Source: Thozetella sp. PMI_491 (lineage: Eukaryota > Ascomycota > Sordariomycetes > Chaetosphaeriales > Chaetosphaeriaceae). Taken from it: a DNA stretch of 64,000 nt. The notes under the pieces are model-generated. The model ran no database searches and was not told where the DNA came from. It saw nothing but the letters and a program-made list of their open reading frames with translations. Position numbers and translations under genes: made by a program. The first letter of the stretch is position 1. Each line of letters begins with the position of its first letter. Location: NCBI GenBank assembly GCA_021432635.1, contig MU270042.1, forward strand, positions 409,849-473,848. The letters run 5' to 3'. This document shows positions 1 through 10,662 of this stretch, piece after piece.

Positions 1-3000
1 AATACTTAAATAAACTTATTATTATTAGTATTTTCTTTTTAAAGATTTAATAGTTTAATATTATATCTCTTTACTTTTAAGATTAAAATACTATAGGGTA
101 ATATACCTTATTTTTATCTAGTTAACTTAAAATATTTATCCCTATTATTATTAAAATATTAGTCTTTAAATATATTAACTACTTTAAGTTAAAATATTAT
201 AATAATAAAGCTTTTATAAAAGCTTTAACTAAAGTATTAAATACTTATAATACCTTATCTTTTAAGGTTATATCCCTTAGTTTATAGCTTTTTTTACTCT
301 CCTTTAAAAGATTAGTAAAGGGAGAGATAATCTTAGAATAGGTATAAATAAATCTCTTTATAATTTATAGGTATTAGTTATTTAATAATAATATAGATCT
401 ACTTTAAATTAATAAAAACTTCTCTAGCTAAAATTATATAGCTTAAAAAGTTTACTTACTTTTAATAAAATATATACTTCTCTAGGTTTATATATAACTA
501 AGCCTAGTTTAGTCTCTTTAAAACTTAATATAGGTATTTAATATATTATTTTTAGTCCTTTAAAAATATTAAGATATTATTTAAGTATATTATATAAAAG
601 GTATTTAATAATTTCTTTAAAGCTAGGTAGATATAGTTTTAAAAAGTTATAAGTATATTAGTTAATCTAAATAGTATAATTAAATACTTATAATAACTAT
701 AATATATTTAAAATATTATCTTTTACTTATTATTTATATAAATATAAATCTAATAATATATCTTTTTAATATTAATCTTAGAGAATATTTTTAATTTTAA
801 CACTTAATTTAAAATCTTAAAAATTAATAATAATATATATTAGTTCTTTATTATTACTTTATTTAATTCCTTATAATTTATATAAAGATAAAAGGTTTTA
901 TCTTTTTTAAGTATAAATAAGATTAAAGTACTTATTAGACTTTTTAATAATTAGATCTTATCTTATTTTAACTTGTCTTAAATATATTATTTTATTACTT
1001 TTAACTCCTTTTAAGATAGGTAATAAATTCTTTTATAAGGTAAAATAATATTAAGAAAGAGGTTAATAATATAATTTATTTCTTTATAACTAGGTAAAAC
1101 ACTAGACTTCTTTATATTAAAGACTTTAAACTAGTGTTATAGCTTTTTTAAAAGGCTTATAACTTAACCTTATTAAGTTTTAGCTTATTATCCTCTTTTA
1201 ATAAATATATTACTTTATATAAGAGAATAATAATATATATAACTGCCTTATTTTAATAGACTTTTATAAACTTTTTAAAAGAGATAATATAAATAAAGAT
1301 AGGTTTAAATATATAACACTAGTAATCTTTTTATAAAAAGAGTAAGATTCTTAACCTTTTTAAGCTTAGGTTTAATAGGATTATATTTATATCTTCTTAT
1401 TCTTTTATTATAACTATTAGTATTACTTTATATCTTTAAGTCTCTCCTTTATAATTTATTAATAAAAATAATAATTAATAGAGTCTTTTATCTTATAATT
1501 AAGGACCTCTTAGTCTTTTAATTATTAGACTTAATATTATTAATTATTTTAACTAGTATTTTTATATAAACTCTATAATAATTATATCTATTTTTATTAT
1601 AATATTTAATAATACTTTAATTTTTATATTTAAAGATTTTTTATTTTATATAAGAAATATAGTTATTTTAAAGGTATTTCTAATCTTAACTCTTATTAGT
1701 TTTATTAGTAGGACCTTTTTATTAATAGACTTTCTTTTTTCTATTATATAATTATATCTACTTATATCTTTTTAAAGTAATTAATAATTAAATAATCTCT
1801 TAAGTTATAATAATAATATAAAAACTTTTTTCTCTTATTAGATATAAGAAATAACCTTATTTCTCTTTTTAATAGTTATTCTCTTAATAGATATATTTTA
1901 AGTTTATAATTAAGTATCTCTTAAGTTAGTATTATAAAAGAGTTATATTATAATACCTTATAGTTTTAAAAGTATTTTATCTAAAAATACTTTAAGCTTA
2001 AAGATTGTTTAAAGTCTTTTTAATCTCTTATCCTTTTATATTTACTAGTCTTCCTAGTTTTTTAAAGGTATAAAAGTACCTCTTAGAGTTAAATAACTAG
2101 GTTAACTATTTATTATTAAGTATCTAGCTTTTTTATCTTATAAAGATTAATTTTATTTATTAGCTTAAAGAATAGTTTTTTATAGAATAATATAATATAT
2201 TCCTTATTACTCTTTTATTTTAGTAGTTTCTTAATATTATTTAGATAAGAGTAAAAGTTATAAGGGGATTAACCTAATTATTAAATAATATTTTCTTATA
2301 TTTAAACTATCCTTACTTTTTTATTTTAATTATTAAAGATAAAGTTATTAGTCTAGATTATAAATTAATCTTAAAAAGTTTTAATCTAGACTTATTTCTC
2401 TTTATCTTTAATAAACTTTAAATAATAGTTTTATCTAATATAATACTCTTAGTCTATATTATTTAAGGCTAGTAAGATCTTCCTTAAGCCCTTTTTATAT
2501 TTCCTTAAGGACTTTTTAAATATTTATTTCAGGTTCCTTAACTAGTTATCCCTTTAATATATACTAATTATCCTTAAGAGCTTAAAGAGGTTTTTAACCT
2601 TAACTTCCCTAGGGCTATTATCTCCTAGGGAGTCCTAGCTATTATTATTACCCTATTTATTTCACTAGGGAATTAAGATATCTCTATCCTTAAGTTTCTT
2701 TTAAAGCTTAGCCTCTTTTTATCTAAGTATATAAAGCTATTCTAATAGTTAAATTTATACTTTTATATTAATAATCTCTTTACCTTTAGTCTATACTTTT
2801 ATAATAGATACCTATACTAATAACTATTATTTTATCGTTAGGGTTTTATATTAGCTTTCTACCTCTAAAGGTTTATTTATAATTATAAAGTATAAAGGGT
2901 CTAGCTAGGTATTAGGAATAATTAACCCCTAGCTTTATTATATACTTAAATTAGTATCTTCTTAGACTAGGGCCTTTCCCTTTACTAAGCCTGATCCACC

Positions 3001-3084
3001 AGCTCTTATTATAGTACTAGTAGCCTAATATAAAGAAGTATTAGAATTATAATATTATAGTATTAAGTCCCTAGGAGGGGTTAC
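1..3084 (-). mobile_element. RIP-degraded LTR retroelement (probably Ty3/gypsy), interior
   Basis: Extremely AT-rich and TA-rich DNA with stop codons in every frame. Near 2.6-3.0 kb the minus strand can still be read, through many stops, as a gag-like start: a Gly/Ser-rich stretch, then a Lys/Glu/Leu-rich coiled-coil-like stretch. CpA-to-TpA decay of this kind is what RIP leaves on duplicated DNA in ascomycetes. The element enters from the left window edge and its 5-prime end points right. The gypsy label is an inference from the gag-like text; no pol motif could be read. Confidence 0.55.
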
Positions 3085-3304
3085 TAATATAGGCAAGAGT
3101 TAAGGGAACAGGTAATTATATTTCTCAACTATAACGGTACTACTTAACTAACACTTACAGGAGGGAGATCCTCCTGTAGCGTAACATACTCAGCCGGTCT
3201 GCTTATAAAACCCACTTAGAACGCTACCAGATTAGGCACGGAACACCCCCGGCTCCCACCTGTAGTACGGTAGTTGCCCCAACTGTAATAGGCATCTTAT
3301 TACA
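3085..3304 (-). repeat. LTR-like segment at the right end of the AT-rich block
   Basis: GC content rises sharply here. On the minus strand it starts TGTAATAAG at 3304 and contains a TATA-like TTATAAAA near 3203-3210, as an LTR promoter would. It also holds two short inverted repeats: ACAGGAGG/CCTCCTGT around 3158-3177 and TGTAATA/TATTACA around 3283-3304. The partner LTR is outside the window, so the inner boundary is only approximate. Confidence 0.35.
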
Positions 3305-3557
3305 GTAACCACAGCCTATATTGTTTACAGCGGCCTAAGAACATCCTAGGTATAAGATAGGTATATAATACTGAAATTTAAATATACTTCCCGCCTATCC
3401 CGCGCCGGTTCGTTGGATGGCTCGCTCTTTTAGTACCAAAAGTCTGAGTCTAGGGACATACTGTTGCAAAATATAATTACAGCAAAAGTTTGTATATCGT
3501 ACCGTCATACCACTCTTTTCGTCGGCGGTTCCGTTATGATCTATGTTTCATCTAGCG

Positions 3558-4073
3558 CTAAATAAATGCTAGCCACTTTTCGATAGAAAGGCATAAGATC
3601 ATCCCACCAACACCTGACACTACCGGCCGGCATGCACAGGCTATGTACTGCAGGAAATAGCTTTTGGGAGTAATGCATTCGATCAGAACTCCAGAGAAGA
3701 ACAGAAATGCGGCAGTGATGGTTGCAACAGATGAGTATAGAGACTTGACTGCTGGTCTTTCCTTTCTCCGCTTCACACCTATTTTACTACTCAGACGCGG
3801 TTTCTCCACTATTACCCCCTGCCTAGTAACCCTGAACATACAATGTGGTCCCTGTTCAATTGCTACCATGGGAAGGTTGATACTGTAAAGCGTCCCGGGG
3901 GATGGGAGGATTACCGCCACTGAAAACTGGCTGTTTTGCTTACTTTTTGCCCCATCAGTTTTGCAACGTGCGAGGCTCTTTAAAAGCGCCGCTTCGTCAA
4001 TCCCGCTGACGGTGTACGGGACTTCGTGGAGAGAGAATTGCCCCTCGGATGCCTGGGGGAGACGGGGAAACAT
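3558..4073 (-). CDS. Hypothetical protein with two hydrophobic segments, possibly a 3-prime exon
   Basis: A 171-codon open frame, family not recognised. The N-terminal 90 residues are mixed in composition. Residues about 115-135 and 140-170 are hydrophobic and could span a membrane. It lies between an LTR-like segment and a gene-poor gap, and no signal sequence is visible at its first Met. A further minus-strand open frame at 4248-4529 could be an upstream exon, but I found no convincing splice junction. It could be the remains of a longer membrane-protein gene or a chance ORF. Confidence 0.3.
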   Translation of the reverse strand: MFPRLPQASEGQFSLHEVPYTVSGIDEAALLKSLARCKTDGAKSKQNSQFSVAVILPSPGTLYSINLPMVAIEQGPHCMFRVTRQGVIVEKPRLSSKIGVKRRKERPAVKSLYSSVATITAAFLFFSGVLIECITPKSYFLQYIACACRPVVSGVGGMILCLSIEKWLAFI

Positions 4074-4784
4074 CTATGGTTCGCCGGCGCAAAGCATCCT
4101 ACAAGCAGCTGCACTTGCAGGTTGTATGGGCGGGAGATCGCTGTTGCCGACCGCATGGATCTGGGTCTTCCTCTGGGACAACAGTGGGCGCCTCTTTCCC
4201 TTTGCTTCTTCGGTGCCCAATGGCTGTATTCTTATTCGGTGGCTTCCTCACCCGGGCTGAGAATTCAGCTCGGCATTTGTTGTTATGCTTTGTGAGAGTT
4301 CTACGGAAGATTCCGCTATAGATAGTATGGGTGGATAGCCTTGCGGAGATCCTATCCGGCTATCTCCCGCCCCTCCTTTTTCATTAATTATTCGTGGCGT
4401 ACAATATTGGGATTCTAGGCTTGTCTTCCACACCCACAATAGCGGCCTTGTGGCTTTCTCGCGTTTCGAGATGTCAGCTATTGCGCCTGCCTGAGTGATC
4501 ACGAGTCTCAATGGTCTACGCCACCACATTGGCGCACTGGCGTGACATATAATGGTATTTACATAAGGGTAACGTGCGGCCGTACCCTACAGTCCTGAGT
4601 AAAAACCTAAGCTAGATTGGTCTCCCAACAATTCCGCGGGAAATTGTTTTAAAGCAAAGCTTTGTTCATCCCCCAAGTTCCAGCCCTTTCTAGGCCTCCG
4701 AAGTTCTATGATACTTGCATGAGTGTTTAATGAACTCTACCTCGAGCAAATCACTTCATCACCTCACGCGCTCGGCTATTCGCT
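4074..4784. other. Intergenic stretch, no supported gene
   Basis: Several short overlapping ORFs occur on both strands, none with a recognisable motif. The last 100 bp form the presumed 5-prime flank of the membrane-protein gene starting at 4785. Confidence 0.5.
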
Positions 4785-6837
4785 ATGTTGGATCTAAGAA
4801 ATCAGACCATTTCAAATGCATCAGATAAAGACGTCGAGTATCAGAGTTCAATTCATCTCAGTGCCGCAATAGCGAGCACAGTGGTGCTCCTTCTGCTGCA
4901 ATATCATATTCGCCAGCATGGCTATAAACTTAGTCGTACTTGGTACAGATCGACTGACTGTCAGATGTGGGTAGCTATGGGGAGTGTGAGCCTGTTCTGG
5001 ACGATCCTCGTTCTGCACTCAGCACTTATTTGGGAGGATTACGGCTCGACACCATGCAGGGAGAGTTTCAGAAGCTGGGAGTGCGCCGGGAGGCTTGCAT
5101 TCACACCCTGGATTCTCAATGGCATGGTTTTCTGGTGGGTTCTGCGGTACATCTTCCACAGAACCAGTCTAGGCTCACGGCGTGCGCTCGTCCAAACCCT
5201 TGATTAAGCTTCAGACTGCTAACTCGTTTAGCAAAGGCGCCCAAAATGGCGGCAATAGAAAGCATGGACTGGCCCGAATCCCACGCATTCCTAAACCATG
5301 GAGCTGGCGCATCGAACCATTGACTATCTTTATCATTACCGCTACTCCAACGGCATGGACAGCGGTGGCGGCCCTCAAAGTGCAGCTCTATACTCTGGGG
5401 ATGCTCATGTTTGCCACGATGTTCATACTGCTCGACGCCATCCAGGAATACCCGTACCACCTCACAATGGTGCACAGATACGCGATGGATGATATCAGAG
5501 TGCCGGTGCTATCCCCACTCGACTCTGGGATGGTTTATATTCTACCATCTCGGAAGTACGGATTCGATGCGGCGTTCTGCCACAAACTGGAGCATGAACA
5601 CCGGATTCTTGACTCGATTAGGCAGTTCGTTGAGCCAGTGGATATTGTCATAGGGGAGTGGAACCTGGCAAAATGTAGGGCAGCTGTACGCAAAGTTCTG
5701 ACCTCGCAAGCCGACAAGATTGATGGCCACCAAAACATGATCAAAGACCTGGCATATTGGCTCTACCCGCGCGACGATGACACGTCAACGGCGCATATCT
5801 GGGGCGAACCCGGTTTATTTTCGTCTCTAGCAAACCGATGGAGGCAATTGTGGGCCTGGGTGACTGGCTCCTATATACCACCAGATGAGCAATACACAGA
5901 GTGCAAAACCCGCCCAGGTTTTACACTCATCGGTCGGGATACTTCTTTGGCCCTTCTATTCTGGGAATACCTCGTATTCGAACGACGTTGGCAACTCGAT
6001 GATGAGATGGAGCAAAACGTGAAGGAGGGTCACGGAATCAATGCTGATTCCGAGAAGAAGTTTATTGCATTCCGAGACAAAGTCTGGCGGCTTCGGGCCC
6101 CAAAGTATACTGGAGTTGGACCCACAGACAATTTTGGGGACTTTGCGAATATACCAGCATGTGGACCACTGTGCAGCAGTCCCACTGACGGCAGTCTTGC
6201 ATGCCAAGGAGAACTGCTTGTATCGGGATCAAGTTCCTTAATCCACTATCAGACTTGCGGCAGCTCCCCTGGATGGCAGGGGTTTCTAGAAGCAGTTTCC
6301 GAAGTCTACCGCATACTTGGTAGAGACCAATTAGGAAAGAAGGGCCCTAGATGCGATGGGAATAGGGCTGATGGTGGTGACGTGGAGATGTATGGTGGCC
6401 ACTCGGTTATTGCAGAGGCAGAAGCACACTGCAGCATACTTGTTGAGAGGGTTATCGAAGAAGTCGACAAGGCCAGAGTCCGCGGCGACCCAATACTGAT
6501 GAAGGGATCAATCCATACCACCATTAATCTGATAACATCGGTAAAAGACTACGCAGCGCGGCTCTGGGATGCCTGCTGGGCAGAGTGTCCAAGCACTTTT
6601 GGAGCTCTGTATCTTTGGACAACGGTCTGGTACATCGACGTTGGCAACATTGGGTTCCACACCACGCCATTGCTCCCAAAGGGGGACCCCAAAAACTGGC
6701 TGGACGACGGACCAGACTATATGACTGTCTGGAGGATTCGGTGGAGGCACCGATGGCATACGGCGATCTTATGTCAATTGGTTGTTTTGCTGCCCACTAT
6801 GATCAACAGCTTTTTATCTTTGGTTGCAATTGTTTAA
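4785..6837 (+). CDS. Fungal multi-spanning membrane protein, function unknown
   Basis: Two exons, 4785-5146 and 5232-6837, joined over an 85-bp intron. The donor is GTACAT, there is a GCTAAC branch site about 13 bases before the acceptor, and the acceptor is TTTAG. The join restores the frame and gives about 655 residues. Hydrophobic segments lie near residues 25-42 (rich in Ile, Val and Leu), 65-82, 108-125 and 155-205, and at the C-terminus (about 630-655). The middle is soluble, with many Trp, Asp and Arg residues. No catalytic motif is recognised. The topology, N-terminal helices, large soluble domain and C-terminal helix, resembles many uncharacterised ascomycete membrane proteins. Its only neighbours are repeat debris, so context gives no role. 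The splice call is strong; the function is unknown. Confidence 0.75.
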
Positions 6838-9800
6838 TATACAAGCTAGATGTACACAATGGGTCAAATATCTAGTGAGGTATTGTGGGTTAAGGGCGCG
6901 ACTAGTATCGAGGTCAAATTGCGGTATAAGTTATCGCGGCATACCACTATCGACAGTTATTGCGCTGATTGACGCGATCGAGGTAGAACTATTATGGCGG
7001 AGCTGCATTCGGTCTACCGTATAATAGCGGACGTGGTGCTGCGCCGGCGGGGTTTAGCGACACCCTCGTTGGGGCCCTGCGCTTACGACGGATGCTGGAG
7101 GTGGAGGGGCTGCCTGTCCCGCCGCTTGCAGCATTTCTGTTTCTACCGGTGAGTTGCTAGTCGGGGCACACCCGCAACGTAGCGATATAGCTACTCTTCT
7201 CGGGGATGGATATCCATTTGATGACGAGTATTAGGAGATCAGGTCAGAACTATCATCTAAGAAGCCCACTATGGGACCATATGTAAGTCTACGAGGCATA
7301 GATATAATGCTACATTGACCTAATACTGCTGCTTGTTAGACTTTTATACGAGTGCTGGATTATAGCCTACCGGAAAAGAACCTGCCAACTATACATAGGA
7401 TCCCGAGTTCTTAGATTTCCGTCGTTTAAGTTCAGAGCTCAAAGACTCGTGTATTATTTCTATTAGGAAAGAGAGTTGATCTAGCTTTAGCGAATGAGTC
7501 AGCGAAGTATATACCTTTCTACATTCAGAAGCTTGCATGCTGAATGCTACTCCCATGGAAAGTGCGGAATGTTATATCTGAGCTCCATGGGCGAGAAAGT
7601 GTGGGCAAGGAGCGTCGCTGGATGGGGTAGGTTACCTAGGACGGAGATAGTCGACCCCACTTGTGCATTCCCGCGACTAAATCTTGAATTGACAGAGGTG
7701 AGCATAGCGACGTAAGAGCGTTTTCACAACGAAGTTTGGTAATGCAAACCGTGACTGTCGTCGCTGCTCTGGAATAGTGTCCATGACACTGCGCCCACTG
7801 TGCTGTGCACTAAGAACCGAGCAATTCACCAAACTTGGTCTGCCCCGATACCATCTGACAAGCTGGCGTGAACATGCGTTCCACAGCCATGACCAACAGT
7901 CGTGACAATGTCGAAAAATCTCTCGACACTGGCCCAAACCTTATTGATATCATCCATGCATTCGCCATTTGATTCGGGCCTAGTCTCAAAGTCATATGCC
8001 TATGTAGTTAGCTCAATGCCACAGGCGTCAGTTTCCACGATAGAGCCATCTGCTTCGACAGTCCACTTCGAATACTCTATTTCTTTGTCCTGCCCGTCAC
8101 TCGTAGCATCTTCTCCTCATTTACCAATATACATTATTGTTCGATAAAGTCTCTAAGGAATCTCATAATACATATTTAATTATATTCTACAACTTCAGTG
8201 TCAGCAGAATTCTATTCTGTACACACCTTAAACAAATAGTGCTCTTCTAGCAACGGGAGATACTCCTCTTTGGGCCTGAGCGCAGCCTCGAACTCAGCGC
8301 CAAACTGAATATTCTGAGTCATAATGTGCTGAAATCTATCGTCTGCTATATAGCTATATTTACCACTCCGCCTACATTAGGAATTAGTACACAAGGTACT
8401 ACAATCATTATCCTCTATACCACACAAGCTACCTGGGTCCCGGGACTAGTAGCTAGGGATCCCAATAGGGAGAAGAGTAAAATAGATAGATTAATCAATA
8501 GGTATTCCTAGAATTTTGCAACGAGGCCTAGTACTCCTATATACGGTTAGAGTGTAAATACTATAGCCTTACAAGACAAACCTTTGTGATACCCGTTAGA
8601 AATAGGGGTTATAGAGAAAAAGGCTGTAGAAGTTGTTATTAATGCAGAAAGTCTCTAATACAACCCTTAAGATATCTTCCGTCTAAGTCGCTTTAAGTTT
8701 TAATCTGGATGGCACAGAGTGGTCCCAGAACCCGATTCCGCCCATAATCGCGTCGACAACAAAGCCCTCGAGAAGAACATATAAGCTCTCGAGTAGAAGA
8801 GTGGATCACACATGAAACTCTCCCGTCGATATAGATCTCTTATCTTCTGGGGTCCGGTGGCTAGATGAGGATCTGTACTAAGTGATATAATTTGTAATTC
8901 ATAGCACATACCACCTGCTATAAAATCTGGCCTGCGAAAATATAATAGCTAAAAGTTTTATACAAAGTATACTACTCTAGCCTAGGAGAAAGCTTAAGTA
9001 GCAGGAGATCCCCCCTAATAAAAAGAGGTGTCTATCAAGCATGCCTAGCCTAAATAAAGCAGAGAACGCCAGCTCTTTCGATAACAGTAACCGCTCGACA
9101 AGATCTAACACATCGCTATTATAGTTAGCAGCTTAAAAGCCGCTATCCAAGATAGAAGATCTGCTCAACCCAGACTTTGACGTACTTAGGCTTAGCAGGG
9201 GGGGTGTAATGGCCCCGTTAAGTAAGCTTACTGAGTAGATAACTACAGGGCCAGGCCACCCAGGATTTACTAAGGCAGAGGGTTTCTACTTATCTAGACA
9301 AGTAGTAGAAGACAACTCTATAAAGTCAGGATCCATGTAGCTCTCTACAGACCCCAGCCAGTACAACGGTCCAGGGACTAAGTAGGAAGGCGCAGCCTTC
9401 TAGATCCCCTCGCCCAAGTAAGGCTAGCAGCACCCCAGCTCATTTCGCTAGCACCCACAGCAGTGCAGCTTCGTCTCGTCATACTTCTTACACGATCGGC
9501 AAGTAAAGCACCCTGGCAGACTCAGTCCCCGCTGCAAAGGAGACGTTTAAGCCAGGCAGAAGAGCAGAAGGGGGGCGAGAAGGTATCTTACCGGTACAAA
9601 CACGGACTATGCGGCGAGGCGCGTGGGAAATTATAGAGCCGCCATGTGTATCTCCGACCTGTATCCTACTGCCGGCCAGCATCGGATGTACTTGCCGCCC
9701 ATAGCCTGACATATCCAGCCCTTGAAAACAGACTGGGCTCGCTGAGCGCGGTCTGGAGGGCGAATCAGCTCGGGCAAGAAGAGTCGGAACTGGGGCCAGG

Positions 9801-10662
9801 ACGCGAGACGTTGCAGTGGAGAACGATGCCGTCGTGTGGGTACATATTCCGTAGTCGCGCGGCGATATAGATAGCGGGACTAGTCGGAGGCGAAAGCGGC
9901 ACTGCTCAGTCCGCAGTGAGGGGGGCGCCCGTATGCAAGGCGGACCGCGGCCTTGAATGACTCGTAGATTCGCCATTTTATCTCGTCCAAATCCCAGGAA
10001 CCAAGATGGTGGAGACAAATATAACTTCCAAGGTTGGTTTTAAAACGCAGAAAGTACTCACTGGCCTGCAGGAATTGGAAGTCTTGGAGTTTGGTGGTGT
10101 TTCGCTGGCGTATCTACTTTCTGTTCCTTATTCCACTGCAAATATAAAATGGGGGGGCCTGCGCGCTGCCATACCCTCTGGCTTTAGGGCGAGGAAGAGG
10201 CCTAACGCTGAAAAAGGGGGCTACGCCCCTGCTTCGCAACCCTCTAGGGCTTATAGGCAGTGTCTGACCGAAGGCTATACCAAGCTGTAGCGTATACTAC
10301 TTTCACTGGCCCCACTTACGCTCCGTGAGTTTTGGGCGCCTACCAGCTGAGTAGTAGAGGGTCTATCGTTTATGCTCAGACCCTCGGCTAATTGTATTGC
10401 CAATACGGGGGGAGCCAGCGTAGCCAGTCTAGCTACGTTCATGTCGGGGAGACCCCCCGACTCCCCCCTTCCGACAGTACCAAGATGAGCCCGCTACCCA
10501 ACGAGTAGCCGGCTTGCTGAGAAACTGGCTCGCCCGTAGAAAAGAATAAAAAAGCGAGGAAAACATTCTATATTCTCTCTATACATCCAAGACTGGCGCC
10601 ATTTTGTATCTCTATGTAGCAACTTGTTTTAAGTCTTATTTTCAATGTCCAGTTGTGGTGCT
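6838..10662. other. Gene-poor stretch with repeat-like debris
   Basis: 3.8 kb with no supported gene. 8.3-9.1 kb is AT-biased and stop-rich. 9.1-10.0 kb is GC-richer and reads as Pro/Arg/Ser-rich fragments broken by stops, like decayed retroelement gag. 10.13-10.55 kb holds G- and C-runs (near 10150, 10405 and 10445-10475) that resemble the G/C-run segment at 24.58-24.80 kb. It looks like layered old transposon remains. Confidence 0.45.

Noticed and set aside
10000-10610. DNA transposon with inverted ends (CCAAGATGGTGG near 10000, GGCGCCATTTTG near 10600)
   Set aside because: Arms match only about 10 of 14 bases, no target-site duplication and no transposase remains were seen.
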